From NCBI RefSeq assembly GCF_934330165.1, contig NZ_CAKRGI010000002.1, positions 1 to 64,000 on the forward strand: DNA of 64,000 nt, given 5' to 3'. The stretch comes from an uncultured Mediterraneibacter sp. Lineage in GTDB: Bacteria > Bacillota > Clostridia > Lachnospirales > Lachnospiraceae. Each line of letters opens with the position of its first letter. Positions within the stretch are counted from its first letter, which is position 1. The notes under the pieces were generated by a model that was not told where the DNA came from, did not search any database, and was given only the letters and a program-made list of their open reading frames with translations. A program made the translations under genes and the position numbers. This document shows positions 35,372-45,797 of this stretch, one piece after another.

Positions 35372-36493
35372 ATGAAAAAAGGATTGATGGTTGCACTTGC
35401 TGCAATCGCAGTAGCAGTATCCGTTGCCGGTTGCGGTGGGGATGGAAAGCTGTCAAATGATTATGTGACAGTAAACCAGTACAAGGGACTGGAAATAGCA
35501 AAAGTGGAGAAGACAGAAGTCAGTGATGATGATGTAGAAAAGACGATCCAGAGCCGTCTTCTTTCTTCAGGAAAAGCGGATGGCCTGACAAAGGACGGTG
35601 CGGCAGAGGACGGAGACTGGGTAAATATTGATTATTCGGGTTCTATTGACGGCACAGCTTTTGATGGCGGAACATCCACCGGATATGACCTCCAGCTTGG
35701 TTCGGGTACATTTCTTGCTGCGACAGATGACTACAAAGGATTTGAGGAACAGATCGTAGGACATAAGGCAGGAGAAGAATTTGATATCCAGGTACAGTTC
35801 CCGGATCCATATCAGAACAATACAGACCTGTCCGGCAAACCGGCAGATTTCCACATTGTCCTGAATAAGGTTTATGCCCCGGCAGAACTGACAGATGAGT
35901 GGGTAGCATCAAATGATGATTCCTATACAACAGTTGATGAGCTTAGAAAAGGGCTGAAAGAGACGATGCAGGAGTACTATGACAGTCAGTATGATTCTCA
36001 GGTGAAATCCGAGATCGAAGACAAGCTGCTGGAGACTTCAGAAGTGAAGAAGTACCCGGACGGTGCAGTGGATGATAAAGTTTCTCAGATCAAAGAGAGT
36101 TATGAGACCACAGTTAAAAATTACTACGGAATGGAACTTAGCGATTTCATCACGAGTTACCTGAAGACAACAGAGGATGACTTTAATACGAAGATTGAAG
36201 AGCAGGCAAAGAAAACGGTTCAGTTAGAGCAGGCACTCAGACTGATCGCCAAGAAAGAGAAGCTGGAGCTTTCTGATAAAGATTATGAGAAAGAAATGAA
36301 AACCTATGCTAAAAATGCAGGTGCAGAGGATGTGGATTCTTATAAAGAGCAGATAGGTGAGGACAACCTTAAGACGATGATCTTATGCGATAAGGTGCTG
36401 GATTTTCTTGTAGATAACTGCAAGCAGACAGAAGATGCATCCACATCAACAGGTACATCTTCAACAGGTACATCATCTTCAGATGATAAATAA
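35372..36493 (+). CDS. Lipoprotein with FKBP-type/trigger factor-like isomerase domain
   Basis: 373 residues. A lipoprotein signal with lipobox VAGC (Cys21) exports it and anchors it outside the cell. A PPIase FKBP domain (about 78-167: GDWVNIDYSGSIDGTAFDGG) and a helical C-terminal part resembling the trigger factor chaperone domain follow. The tail is a Ser/Thr-rich low-complexity run. This is the build of extracytoplasmic trigger factor-like proteins in clostridia, which help secreted proteins fold. It starts 45 bp after cls after ACAAGGAGAAG. Confidence 0.87.
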   Translation: MKKGLMVALAAIAVAVSVAGCGGDGKLSNDYVTVNQYKGLEIAKVEKTEVSDDDVEKTIQSRLLSSGKADGLTKDGAAEDGDWVNIDYSGSIDGTAFDGGTSTGYDLQLGSGTFLAATDDYKGFEEQIVGHKAGEEFDIQVQFPDPYQNNTDLSGKPADFHIVLNKVYAPAELTDEWVASNDDSYTTVDELRKGLKETMQEYYDSQYDSQVKSEIEDKLLETSEVKKYPDGAVDDKVSQIKESYETTVKNYYGMELSDFITSYLKTTEDDFNTKIEEQAKKTVQLEQALRLIAKKEKLELSDKDYEKEMKTYAKNAGAEDVDSYKEQIGEDNLKTMILCDKVLDFLVDNCKQTEDASTSTGTSSTGTSSSDDK

Positions 36494-36518
36494 GAAATGA
36501 AAAATCGGAGGGGTCGAT

Positions 36519-37400
36519 ATGAAGCTTGAAAATGAATTTCTCCTTGTGGAGATTGCTGCACAGGGTGCAGAGGTAACAAGAATTTTTAACAAGAAAGATG
36601 AGACAGATGTACTGTGGGAAGGAAATCCGGTCTTTTGGTGTCGCCATTCGCCATTACTTTTCCCGTATGTAGGCAAGACTTATCAGAACAAGATGTGGAT
36701 TGATGGAAAGCAGTATGATACAGAAAAGCATGGATTTGCACGTACAAGTTTCTTTGATCTTGTAGCAGAAAGTGAAAATACAGTAACTTATATGCTGAAG
36801 GATTCCGAGGAGACAAAGAAAATGTTCCCTTATGCATTTGAACTGTATGTGACGTATACGCTGGAGGAGAACAGACTGAATGTAAAATGGGAAGTAAAGA
36901 ATCCGGCAGATAGGACGATGTATTTCTGTATCGGTGGGCATCCGGCGATCCGTTTTGCGAAACCGGAAGAGAAGAAGACGGATTATGTCCTGAAATTCCC
37001 GGGAAAGAAGATGCTGGAGTACATTGGTGTGATCGAATCTGAAGCAGCAGCAGACCCGGATAAAATTTATAAGCTGGAGCTTGAAAATGAATGTTATCCG
37101 TTGACAGAAGAGCTTCTTGCCAATGATGCACTGATTTTTGATCATGAACAGTTTGATGAAGTGTGGGTATGTCATAAGGATGGAAGTCCTTATGTGGGAA
37201 TGAAATATCAGGGAATCCCGAGCATGGGAATCTGGTCTATGCCAAATGCCCCGTTCGTATGCCTGGAGCCATGGATGGGACGGTGTGATAACGTTGGTTT
37301 TAACAAGGACATCTCAGAGAAACCATTTATCAATCATGTAGATGCAGGAGAGAATTTTGTGAACGGATATGAGCTGATCGTAGCAGTAAATCATAAGTGA
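36519..37400 (+). CDS. Aldose 1-epimerase family protein (LacX type)
   Basis: 293-residue beta-sandwich protein of the aldose epimerase superfamily. The start MKLENEFLLVEIAAQGAE, the FPYVGKT loop, the His at GGHPAIRF and the C-terminal MPNAPFVCLEPWMG are typical of the LacX subgroup. These proteins interconvert sugar anomers, often of phosphorylated or galactose-related sugars. It starts 25 bp after the FKBP lipoprotein with GGAGGGG before the ATG. The exact sugar is not known. Confidence 0.88.
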   Translation: MKLENEFLLVEIAAQGAEVTRIFNKKDETDVLWEGNPVFWCRHSPLLFPYVGKTYQNKMWIDGKQYDTEKHGFARTSFFDLVAESENTVTYMLKDSEETKKMFPYAFELYVTYTLEENRLNVKWEVKNPADRTMYFCIGGHPAIRFAKPEEKKTDYVLKFPGKKMLEYIGVIESEAAADPDKIYKLELENECYPLTEELLANDALIFDHEQFDEVWVCHKDGSPYVGMKYQGIPSMGIWSMPNAPFVCLEPWMGRCDNVGFNKDISEKPFINHVDAGENFVNGYELIVAVNHK

Positions 37401-37443
37401 TAAATCTACCGTAACAGAGTGGACAAAAACCTGAAAAAGAAAG

Positions 37444-37504
37444 AAAAAGAAGCGGTTGGACAGAGAAGGATATTTTCAGATTCTCTGTCCGGCCGTTTCT
37501 TTTT
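37444..37504. terminator. Bidirectional terminator between epimerase and V-ATPase operon
   Basis: A long, slightly imperfect stem (AAAAGAAGCGG.TGGACAGAGAA at 37444-37466 with its partner at 37481-37504) has A and T runs on its sides, ending both the epimerase transcript and the ATPase operon. Confidence 0.85.
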
Positions 37505-37525
37505 CTTATCGCTTTTCCATTCTTT

Positions 37526-38155
37526 TTACTTCTTTTCTTTCTTTTCCTTCATCTGCTTGATGACTTTCAGTCGGGTAAATTCTTCACGTTCTTTTTCTTC
37601 CAGTGCATTGGAAATTGTATAGACCAGAGTTTCGTACATCGGGATCGTAATATTTTGCAGTGCATTGGCACGCTTCTGAGTTTTTTTAATATTGCTTGCC
37701 AGCCGGTAAGCGGCGTTTTCGATCATGGAAAGCCGGATCGTCAGTTCTTTTACTTTCCGGAAAGCTTCACGAGCCTTGTCAATGGATTCTCTGGTCGTGC
37801 TGAAAGAATAAGTCGGCTGTCCGGGATCAGGCACATATTTCACATGAGGAATTTCAGTTCCCATGATACTGCGTGTCTGGATCGTGATGGAATTTTCAAT
37901 CGGAACTGTATAGGCGAGAAGCTCGACTGTGCTGATCCCATTTTCAATATTGGCACGCTGAAGGCATTGATAAGCATACGTGAAGGTCGAATCAATGTCC
38001 TCCTGGATCGTTCGGGCTTCTTCGATCAGATCCATCAGTTCCCGGATGAGGATATTTCTTTTTTTATCCATCAGGTCATATCCCTGACGTGCCAGAGAAA
38101 GTGAATTTTTGGCAAGCATCAGGTTTCCCTTTGTGGGAAAGGTACGAGGATCCAT
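37526..38155 (-). CDS. ntpD: V-type ATP synthase subunit D
   Basis: 209-residue central-stalk subunit. The N-terminus PRTFPTKGNLML and the long helices with GYDLMDKKRNILIRELMDL are typical, and the C-terminal helix carries KKTQKRANALQNITIP. The start at 38155 is chosen because AGGAGGG precedes it; the frame opens 8 codons earlier. Last gene of the operon, 55 bp after subunit B. It couples A3B3 hydrolysis to rotation. Confidence 0.93.
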   Translation of the reverse strand: MDPRTFPTKGNLMLAKNSLSLARQGYDLMDKKRNILIRELMDLIEEARTIQEDIDSTFTYAYQCLQRANIENGISTVELLAYTVPIENSITIQTRSIMGTEIPHVKYVPDPGQPTYSFSTTRESIDKAREAFRKVKELTIRLSMIENAAYRLASNIKKTQKRANALQNITIPMYETLVYTISNALEEKEREEFTRLKVIKQMKEKKEKK

Positions 38156-38210
38156 AAATTTCCCTCCTTTCAGATCCATTTACAGAGTATTTCTGAATAG
38201 ATGTTCCGGT

Positions 38211-39596
38211 CTATTCTTCCGGTGCGGATCTGTAGTATTTGTCGAGGATCTTTGTATCTACACGATCCAGTTCTTCTCTTGGAAGTTTCCCTAACAGTTC
38301 CCAGCCAAGATCCAGTGTCTCTTCCATACTGCGGTTTTCATCCAGCCGCTGTCCGATATAACGCTCTTCAAATTCTTTTCCGAATGCAAGATACTTTTTA
38401 TCGATGGGAGAAAGTTCATCTTCACCGATAACAGAAGCGAGGTTTCTTGCATCCCCTACTTTGGCATAAGCGGAGAAAAGCTGATTGGCAAGGTCCTGGT
38501 GGTCTTCGCGTGTATAGCCTGCTCCGATTCCGTCCTTCATCAGACGGGAAAGGGAAGGAAGGATATTGATCGGTGGATAAATGGACTGTCCGTGTAACGG
38601 GCGGTCAAGTACGATCTGTCCTTCTGTAATATAACCGGTCAGATCAGGGATCGGATGTGTGATATCATCATTTGGCATGGTGAGGATTGGCAGCTGGGTC
38701 ACAGAGCCGTCTACACCGCGGACGATTCCTGCACGTTCGTAGATCGTGGCAAGTTCGCTGTAGAGGTATCCCGGAAATCCCTTCCGGCTTGGGATCTCTC
38801 CTTTGGAGGAAGAAACCTCACGCATCGCTTCAGCAAAAGAAGTCATATCCGTCAGAATGACAAGAATGTGCATATGCCGTTCAAAAGCCAGATATTCTGC
38901 AACGGTCAGGGCAACCTTCGGAGTAATGAGTCGTTCTACGACCGGGTCATTTGCAAGGTTCAGGAACATGGCAACATGATCGGCAACACCGCTTTCTTCA
39001 AAAGTATTCCGGAAGAAATCAGCGACATCATGCTTGACTCCCATAGCGGCAAATACGATAGCAAACTGTTCATCAGAATCATCCCCCAGAGAGGCCTGCT
39101 TTACGATCTGTGCCGCAAGCTGGTCATGCGGGAGTCCGTTTCCTGAGAAAATCGGAAGTTTCTGTCCGCGGATCAGTGTGGTCAGTCCGTCGATGGCGGA
39201 GATACCGGTGTGGATATAGTTCCGGGGATATTCCCTGCGGATCGGGTTCAGCGGAAGACCGTTGACATCCCGTTTCAGGTTTGAGATCAGTGGTCCGAGA
39301 TCATCAATGGGCTGTCCGATCCCGTTGAACGTACGGCCAAGCATATCCGGTGAAAGTGCAATTTCCATCGGGTGTCCGGTCAGTTTGGTATGCGTATTTT
39401 TCAAAGACATATTTTCAGAGCCTTCAAAGACCTGGATGACTGCTTTATCTTCGTAGACCTCTACGATACGTCCGAGCTTGCGTTCTTCTCCGTTTACGAC
39501 AAATTCTACGATCTCATCATAAAAAGCATCCTGTACGCCCTCCAGTGCGATCAGAGGGCCATTGATACTGCTTAATCCTAAATATTCTATTGACAT
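38211..39596 (-). CDS. ntpB: V-type ATP synthase subunit B
   Basis: 461-residue non-catalytic nucleotide-binding subunit. The N-terminal [16 protein letters not shown] barrel, [23 protein letters not shown] (a degenerate P-loop) and [14 protein letters not shown] are present, with the C-terminal helical domain after. It follows subunit A by 15 bp. No defect seen. Confidence 0.96.
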   Translation of the reverse strand: MSIEYLGLSSINGPLIALEGVQDAFYDEIVEFVVNGEERKLGRIVEVYEDKAVIQVFEGSENMSLKNTHTKLTGHPMEIALSPDMLGRTFNGIGQPIDDLGPLISNLKRDVNGLPLNPIRREYPRNYIHTGISAIDGLTTLIRGQKLPIFSGNGLPHDQLAAQIVKQASLGDDSDEQFAIVFAAMGVKHDVADFFRNTFEESGVADHVAMFLNLANDPVVERLITPKVALTVAEYLAFERHMHILVILTDMTSFAEAMREVSSSKGEIPSRKGFPGYLYSELATIYERAGIVRGVDGSVTQLPILTMPNDDITHPIPDLTGYITEGQIVLDRPLHGQSIYPPINILPSLSRLMKDGIGAGYTREDHQDLANQLFSAYAKVGDARNLASVIGEDELSPIDKKYLAFGKEFEERYIGQRLDENRSMEETLDLGWELLGKLPREELDRVDTKILDKYYRSAPEE

Positions 39597-39611
39597 TTCT
39601 GCTGTCCCTCC

Positions 39612-41378
39612 TTATGCATTCTTTTCAATGACACGCTGATAAAAGGCATCAATGTCACGATGGTACTGGGCAAAAAGCTCCAGCCGGTCATTCGGAACAT
39701 CGTATTTGATGGAAATAATGCGGTCAAAAATAGTTTCCGATTTCAGGACGGACATCGGATGTCCCATGGTGACAAGCGTACGTGCCTGCTTATAAAGGTA
39801 AAGGATCGTATCCATCATCAGAAACTGCTTTTCCATAGAAACGCAGGTATCATCTTTATGGAATGCATTCTGCTGAAGAAATCCAAGCCGGATCACACGG
39901 GCAATCTCCAGGACGAGCTTCTGATCGTCGGGAAGAACATCACTTCCGATCAGCTTGACGATCTCAAGCAGACTGCTTTCCTGATTTAAGAGAGCCATCA
40001 GACGGTTGCGGTAGTCAACGAATTTCGGGGAAACGTTGTCCTGATACCAGGGGCTTAAGTCAGTGAGATATTCACTGTAACTGGTCAGCCAGTGGATCGC
40101 GGGGAAATGTCTTGCATAGGCAAGGCTCTTATCCAGTCCCCAGAAGCAGCGTACAAAACGCTTGGTGTTCTGGGTGACCGGTTCGGAAAAGTCACCGCCC
40201 TGCGGGGAAACTGCCCCGATAATGGTGACAGAACCATCTGTTCCGTTTAAATTATGCATCATGCCGGCACGCTCGTAAAAAGCGGAAAGGCGGGATGCAA
40301 GGTAAGCCGGGAATCCTTCTTCTGCCGGCATTTCTTCCAGTCGTCCTGAAAGTTCTCTGAGGGCTTCTGCCCAACGGGAGGTAGAATCTGCCATGATCGC
40401 TACGTCATATCCCATATCACGGTAATACTCGGCAAGGGTCAGTCCTGTATAAATACTGGCCTCACGGGCAGCCACCGGCATATTGGAAGTGTTGGCGATC
40501 AGAGTAGTACGATCCATCAGTGGTTTTCCGGTACGTGGATCCGTCAGCTCACTGAATTCCTCAAGAACCTGCGTCATTTCGTTTCCGCGTTCACCACAGC
40601 CGATATAAATGATGATATCCGCATCCGCCCACTTGGCGATCTGATGCTGGGTCATGGTTTTTCCGGTTCCGAATCCGCCCGGGATTGCGGCAGTACCGCC
40701 TTTGGCGATCGGAAACATCGTGTCAATGATCCGCTGTCCTGTGACAAGCGGAACGGATGCCGGAAACCGGTGGTGCGTCGGACGCGGTGTACGGATGGGC
40801 CAGTGCTGGGTCATGGTGAGGTCTTTTGTATCGCCGTCAGCAAGCTGCAGGCGGACAAGAAGATCATCAATGGTATACTCTCCGTCTGCCACAGTCACAA
40901 GTACGGTTCCCTCGATACCCGGAGGAACCATACATTTATGGGTGATCGCATGGGTTTCGGGAACCTCTGCGATGATATCTCCGGCATGGAGATAATCTCC
41001 CTGCTTTACAGTAATGTGAGTGGGCCATCTTTTGGCACGATCTAGTGAATCAACACTTACACCACGGGTGATGAATGCACCTGCAGATTCTGCGATCCGT
41101 TCCAGCGGACGTTCGATTCCATCGAAAATATTATTCAGGATACCGGGAGCGAGGGTCACAGATACCGGATTGCCGGTGGCAATGACTTCCTCTCCGGGAT
41201 ACAGTCCGGTGGTCTCTTCATAAACCTGAACGGTAGTCAGGTCTTTGTCCAGTGCAATGACTTCTCCAACCAGCTTCTGCTTTCCGACATAAACCATTTC
41301 TGACATACAGAAACCGGTATTTCCTTTGAGGTAAATGACGGGACCGTTGATTCCGTAAATAGTTGCTGTCTTAACCAA
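39612..41378 (-). CDS. ntpA: V-type ATP synthase subunit A (catalytic), TTG start
   Basis: 588-residue catalytic subunit. The P-loop GGFGTGKT lies at about 234-241, with GERGNEM, MADSTSRWAEALRE and the SPQGGDFSEPV segment, and the non-homologous insert of A-type subunits is present. The start is a TTG at 41378, 8 nt after AAGGAGGAG. The ribosome site lies inside the end of the subunit E gene and the TTG overlaps its stop (TTGGTTAA), so translation is coupled. A longer frame up to 41411 has no ribosome site. The start choice is well supported. Confidence 0.95.
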   Translation of the reverse strand: MVKTATIYGINGPVIYLKGNTGFCMSEMVYVGKQKLVGEVIALDKDLTTVQVYEETTGLYPGEEVIATGNPVSVTLAPGILNNIFDGIERPLERIAESAGAFITRGVSVDSLDRAKRWPTHITVKQGDYLHAGDIIAEVPETHAITHKCMVPPGIEGTVLVTVADGEYTIDDLLVRLQLADGDTKDLTMTQHWPIRTPRPTHHRFPASVPLVTGQRIIDTMFPIAKGGTAAIPGGFGTGKTMTQHQIAKWADADIIIYIGCGERGNEMTQVLEEFSELTDPRTGKPLMDRTTLIANTSNMPVAAREASIYTGLTLAEYYRDMGYDVAIMADSTSRWAEALRELSGRLEEMPAEEGFPAYLASRLSAFYERAGMMHNLNGTDGSVTIIGAVSPQGGDFSEPVTQNTKRFVRCFWGLDKSLAYARHFPAIHWLTSYSEYLTDLSPWYQDNVSPKFVDYRNRLMALLNQESSLLEIVKLIGSDVLPDDQKLVLEIARVIRLGFLQQNAFHKDDTCVSMEKQFLMMDTILYLYKQARTLVTMGHPMSVLKSETIFDRIISIKYDVPNDRLELFAQYHRDIDAFYQRVIEKNA

Positions 41379-41958
41379 TGCCGTCTCCTCCTTCAAATAT
41401 AAATTTATCATACTGATCCTTTAACTGAGTCTGAAAAGAATTATCGATCAGGATGTTGCGTGACCGGATGACGGAACGGACACCACCGATAAAATCCTCT
41501 GTACTGACAGTCAGATGAACCCGGGTCGCATCTTCCAGCTTTGTCTTTTTCTTTTCATCAGACAGGTTGATATAGACCGTAACCGGGTCAGTTCCTGCAA
41601 ACCGGATGGCACTGCGGATGCAGCGTATAAGAAAGTCGTCATAGGCTTCTGTCTTCATAAAGGCATTGATCAGCTCCTGTGCTTCTTCAAAAATTTTATC
41701 TTTCAGCTCCTGCTGGATCTTACCCTGCTTTCTTTTGATCTCAAGCTGGGATTTTGCGAGAGCCTGGTTCAGAGCCAGTTTTGCATTCGTGGTTTCTGCC
41801 TTGATCCGGGTTTCGGACTGGCGTAACGCCTCTGCTTTATGGTCTTCAAAGACTTTGGCAAGAGCCTGCCGGTGAGAGGCGATGATCGCATTCCCTTCAG
41901 CCCGGGCCTGCTCCATGGAAGTCGCCTTTAAATGCGTGATCTTTTCTTCTAAAGTCAA
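41371..41958 (-). CDS. ntpE: V-type ATP synthase subunit E
   Basis: 195-residue peripheral stalk subunit, long coiled coil in the first 110 residues (Ala, Lys, Glu and Gln rich), then a globular C-terminus with DEKKKTKLED and IGGVRSVIRSRNILIDNSF. Its last codons hold the ribosome site of subunit A. It begins 51 bp after subunit F. Confidence 0.9.
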   Translation of the reverse strand: MTLEEKITHLKATSMEQARAEGNAIIASHRQALAKVFEDHKAEALRQSETRIKAETTNAKLALNQALAKSQLEIKRKQGKIQQELKDKIFEEAQELINAFMKTEAYDDFLIRCIRSAIRFAGTDPVTVYINLSDEKKKTKLEDATRVHLTVSTEDFIGGVRSVIRSRNILIDNSFQTQLKDQYDKFIFEGGDGIG

Positions 41959-42009
41959 GAGGAATCCCTCCTTCTGTATTTGTTGATATTGTACGGATAC
42001 CGACCGTAA

Positions 42010-42318
42010 CTAAAGTTTTAAGCCAATGGCTTCGGTGATATAGGAAGTGATGAAATCTTTTTTCCGTCCTGTTCCGTGACGGTCGGGGATCTCTACCAGA
42101 AGCGGCATCTTCCGTTCTAAGCGGAATGTGTCGATCAGATCAGGAAATTCCCGCCCCAGCTTTTCAGTCAGAAGTACGATGCCAACGGTCTTGTCTGCAA
42201 GGACATCTTCCAGTGCCGTACGGAGCTCTTCCCTTTCATGGATGACGATGCCGTCCACACCTGCCAGCCGCATTCCGGTATACGTGTCAACGTTATCACT
42301 GATGAGATACATTTTCAT
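42010..42318 (-). CDS. ntpF: V-type ATP synthase subunit F
   Basis: 102-residue small central-stalk subunit. The typical MYLISDNVDTYTGMRLAGVDG start and GIVLLTEKL core are present. It follows subunit K by 12 bp and AGGAGCGATTTTT precedes its start. Confidence 0.92.
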   Translation of the reverse strand: MKMYLISDNVDTYTGMRLAGVDGIVIHEREELRTALEDVLADKTVGIVLLTEKLGREFPDLIDTFRLERKMPLLVEIPDRHGTGRKKDFITSYITEAIGLKL

Positions 42319-42330
42319 AAAAATCGCTCC

Positions 42331-42768
42331 TTAGAGATTTCCCAGGATCATGAAGGAAATGATCAGTCCATAAAGGCATACACCTTCTGCAAGTCCTACG
42401 AAGATCAGAGATTTACCAAGTACGCTGGAATCTTCACTGATAGCACCTAATGCTGCACTTGCCGCACTTGCAACGGCGATACCACCACCGATACAGGAAA
42501 GTCCGGTTACGAGTGCTGCTGCAAGGTAGCCCATACCCGTGGCGAGAGTCGAACCATTGGCTGCGGCTGTCGCTGCATGGACGCTGTCCGGGCCTGCCAG
42601 CATGGCAATAGAAGCAATGGCAAAAGCACCGAAGAAGAAAAATGCATTGATACCGATCGTACGTTTGTACCGCTTTTTGTTCTTTTCGCCGATCAGGTAA
42701 TAGCCGAACGGGATGATAATGCTTAAGATAAGTGCTGCGATAAAAATAATTTTTGTTGCGATAGTCAT
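42331..42768 (-). CDS. ntpK: V-type ATP synthase subunit K (rotor ring)
   Basis: 145-residue proteolipid with four membrane helices (about 4-25, 41-58, 76-106 and 120-143). The ion-binding glutamate is Glu128 in VGLAEGVCLYG. GGGIAVASAASAALGAISED is the conserved segment before the last loop. The first hairpin has no matching acidic residue, as in the NtpK rotor proteins of enterococci. Whether it carries Na+ or H+ cannot be read directly. 39 bp after subunit I. Confidence 0.93.
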   Translation of the reverse strand: MTIATKIIFIAALILSIIIPFGYYLIGEKNKKRYKRTIGINAFFFFGAFAIASIAMLAGPDSVHAATAAANGSTLATGMGYLAAALVTGLSCIGGGIAVASAASAALGAISEDSSVLGKSLIFVGLAEGVCLYGLIISFMILGNL

Positions 42769-42807
42769 AGTGGAATCCTCCTGCTTTTTATTAATTTCAG
42801 GCTGTTG

Positions 42808-44751
42808 TTATGCCTGGCTGTTCTTTTTCTTTTTTGTGTACGGGGTAAATGCACGGCCGCTGCCACTGTAGAAACGGCTGAACATTTCATAATATTCCAG
42901 ACGGAGTACCTGGATGCCGACGATCAGTCCTTCAAATCCGCAGACGAACAGATTGCCGAAAATAACACCGATCCAGTTCGGATGTCCGCTCTCTGCACCC
43001 GCCAGCTGCAGTACCACTTCCATGATGGCTGCATGGCTTACGGCAAATGCTCCGATACGGATAAAGGAGATCGTATTGGAAAAATAACTCAATAAAGTTT
43101 CAAACATCTCAAAAAATCCCTGAACCACGTACATTCCCGGTCCGGTCTCCATCTTGTCAGCACGCTTTTCAATCCTGCGGGCGAGCGGCTCTTTCAGGAA
43201 AATAAGAAGAAGCGGTACTCCGAACATCACGCCCATGACGATTCCGCCCGGAAGCGGATTGCCGGTCATGAAGAGTACAATGGTGGCAACCACTGCGAGA
43301 TAGAAAATCAGTCCTGCCACACCATTTGCATCAAACCAGGTTCCCTCGACATCTTTGCTTTTTGCTGCATTCATAATATGCAGGATCATGGCTACAATGA
43401 TAAGGAACATACCAAAGGCAACTGCTACGATAAAGACTGTATTCAGTTTCCCAAGGAACGGTAATGTAGTCATATGGTCGATGGGCCGTATCCACAAAGG
43501 CTTCAGCACATCTTCAAATCCAAAGATACTTCCGAACATAAATCCGAAGATTGTGGAGAAGAATCCGGCTGTGGAGATAATCCCTGCCAGAGGGATCCTC
43601 TTAAAGTGATAGATCAATGCCCCACCGATGAGAAGGAGAAGTCCCTGTCCGACATCTCCGAACATGACTCCGAAAATAAAGGAGTAGGTCAGTCCGACGA
43701 ATACAGTAGGATCCATCTCATTGTGAGCGGGAAGTCCGTACATCTGAATGAACATTTCAAAAGGCTTGAAAAGCTTTGGGTTCTCAAGCTTGGTCGGAGG
43801 CTCACCGAAGTAAGCATCATGGTCATCTTCAACGACAACGAAGACTTTGTCATCCTCTTTGATCTCTTCAAGGAAACGATCCACATCATCCTCCGCCATC
43901 CAGCCGCAGAGAATATAGTAATCTTCCTGATTCTCATCCATACGGGCCGCCATTTTGCGGACATCGAAATTATTGGACAATTCTTCTAAACGGTTCTTTG
44001 CGGCAACCAGTTGTGCGGCACGGTCAAAGAGCATCTCCCCGGCTTCTTTGTCGAGGTCGTTCATCTCCACATTTACCCGGGCAATCTCCTTCTCCAGTTT
44101 CTGATAAGCATAAGCCGGAGTTCCCTCAAATTCATCTTTCAGCTCGATCCGTTCAAAATGAAGAGAGCGGAAGACGGCATCTACTTTTTTCGCTTCTCCC
44201 GGAGAAACAAAATAAGCACCATAGACAAAACTTTCATCTCGTTCGCCTTCTACAAAGATCGCACCCAGGTCATCCATGAGATATTTCTGCATTTTATGAT
44301 AATGCTCTGCTGCGATCCGACCGAAGCGGTAAGTGATGAACCGGTAGCTGAGTACCTGGTGCAGATCACATTCCAGTGGACGGAACGGTGCAATGATCTG
44401 CTGCTTTGTACGGAGCTGCTCAATTTTATTTTTGCATTTTTCCTTTTTCTGTTGCAGATCTTCATAATCTGCACTTGCATTTCGCACAAGTTCAAACATA
44501 TCGTCCAGACCGAGGGATGAGTCGGGAGTGACCGTATCCGCATTTGGAAGGTAACTGACGAACTGGACCGCCTTTGCGAGAACATCCCGGTATGGATTGA
44601 TCTCAACAAAAGGACGGAGGTTCTCGACTGTCTTCAGCTCGGAGAGAGCGGATTCCAACTGGATCTCATAGCGTGAGAGATACTGGTCGGTGACCCGGTC
44701 GATATCGTTTCTCGGACCGGATATGTTGATGAATTTCATTTTTACAATCAT
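42808..44751 (-). CDS. ntpI: V-type ATP synthase subunit I
   Basis: 647-residue membrane stator subunit. The N-terminal half is a long coiled-coil stalk. The C-terminal half has about seven helices (GLTYSFIFGVMFGDVGQGLLL and later QGFFEMFETLLSYFSNTISFIRIGAFA, shown in part), where the conserved Arg after SFIR is the ion-path arginine. The ATG overlaps the subunit C stop (ATGA). The GGAGGT ribosome site lies inside subunit C. Confidence 0.94.
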   Translation of the reverse strand: MIVKMKFINISGPRNDIDRVTDQYLSRYEIQLESALSELKTVENLRPFVEINPYRDVLAKAVQFVSYLPNADTVTPDSSLGLDDMFELVRNASADYEDLQQKKEKCKNKIEQLRTKQQIIAPFRPLECDLHQVLSYRFITYRFGRIAAEHYHKMQKYLMDDLGAIFVEGERDESFVYGAYFVSPGEAKKVDAVFRSLHFERIELKDEFEGTPAYAYQKLEKEIARVNVEMNDLDKEAGEMLFDRAAQLVAAKNRLEELSNNFDVRKMAARMDENQEDYYILCGWMAEDDVDRFLEEIKEDDKVFVVVEDDHDAYFGEPPTKLENPKLFKPFEMFIQMYGLPAHNEMDPTVFVGLTYSFIFGVMFGDVGQGLLLLIGGALIYHFKRIPLAGIISTAGFFSTIFGFMFGSIFGFEDVLKPLWIRPIDHMTTLPFLGKLNTVFIVAVAFGMFLIIVAMILHIMNAAKSKDVEGTWFDANGVAGLIFYLAVVATIVLFMTGNPLPGGIVMGVMFGVPLLLIFLKEPLARRIEKRADKMETGPGMYVVQGFFEMFETLLSYFSNTISFIRIGAFAVSHAAIMEVVLQLAGAESGHPNWIGVIFGNLFVCGFEGLIVGIQVLRLEYYEMFSRFYSGSGRAFTPYTKKKKNSQA

Positions 44752-45794
44752 TGGGTTCTACCTCCAACGTAAGTCATCGTCTCACCCGGTGAGAGTCCGT
44801 AACGGATACACTCAAGAGTGGTGGTGAGCTTTTTGATTTCTTCTTCCTTGAGGAAGAGATAGGTGTTGACAGCAGCGATTGAATAGGGATTTCGTCTTCT
44901 GTCGATCAGATAAAGGTGATGCAGACATTCGGAATACATCTGTTCCATGTCCAGATCTTTCTGAAAATGATAATGTCTTCCGTAGCGGGTCCGGCTCACC
45001 AGTGCCTGAAGTTCTTCAATCCCTGAAGCTTCAACCATTTCCTTGATCTGAGCGGTTGATAACTTATAGTGGATCGGAATGATCAGAAGATAAATATCCG
45101 CAGGCTTCATATTATAGTATTTCTTTGCACGTAAGATCCACTGCATATTGAGCAGGTCGATCTGCGAACCACAATCCCTTTCGTAGAGTTCCAGATCCTC
45201 TTTTTTTAACATTTTTTTACGGGCTTTCCACAAAGTAGTGAAAAAGTAAAGTTCCAGTGCAAGGTCATAATCATACAGGGTGACTTTCTGTGCATCCTGC
45301 AATTTCTTCAGCGGATCATAGTATTCGGTCCCTTTGAGATTCTCCACCAGTTCATCTGTCGTTCTGGAAGTGATGAGCCGGTCGATGGAAAGCTGGGAAT
45401 AACGGTCAAAGAACTCTTTTTTATAATGAAGATCAAAAGGTCTCTTATAATGGTTGATGACGATCCTCAAACAATAATCAATCAGGTCGATCTCATAGGA
45501 TTTGAGACGCAGTTCCATGAACTTCCGCTGCTTTTGTCCGCAGAAACGGTAGAGCTTGGTGTAATCCCGGTAAAGTGACTGAGTCAGCAGCTTTTCGATA
45601 TTTCCCCGGTGAAGCTGCGTTGGTTCAAGGGATTCAAGGGTTTCTGCATAAGCAGTATTCTTTTTCAGATACTCCACTGCCTCTGGTATGGTATGCAGGG
45701 AGGCAAGCTCCTGAAACTGTCCGGGGCTGAGAAGTCTGGATTCCATGGCACGTGTCTTTGTTACGATCCCGCTATATTCAAGCAGATGTCCCAT
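44748..45794 (-). CDS. ntpC: V-type ATP synthase subunit C
   Basis: 348-residue subunit joining the membrane rotor to the central stalk. All-helical, with YSGIVTKTRAMESRLLS start, the LIDYCLRIVINHYKR segment and SPGETMTYVGGR end. It lies 3 bp after the small stalk gene and overlaps subunit I by 4 bp, so expression is tightly coupled. Confidence 0.92.
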   Translation of the reverse strand: MGHLLEYSGIVTKTRAMESRLLSPGQFQELASLHTIPEAVEYLKKNTAYAETLESLEPTQLHRGNIEKLLTQSLYRDYTKLYRFCGQKQRKFMELRLKSYEIDLIDYCLRIVINHYKRPFDLHYKKEFFDRYSQLSIDRLITSRTTDELVENLKGTEYYDPLKKLQDAQKVTLYDYDLALELYFFTTLWKARKKMLKKEDLELYERDCGSQIDLLNMQWILRAKKYYNMKPADIYLLIIPIHYKLSTAQIKEMVEASGIEELQALVSRTRYGRHYHFQKDLDMEQMYSECLHHLYLIDRRRNPYSIAAVNTYLFLKEEEIKKLTTTLECIRYGLSPGETMTYVGGRTQ

Positions 45795-45797
45795 AGG

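Noticed and set aside
36519..37400. Mutarotase of the GalM type
   Set aside because: The start, loop and end motifs fit the LacX subgroup better than classical GalM, so only the family is stated.
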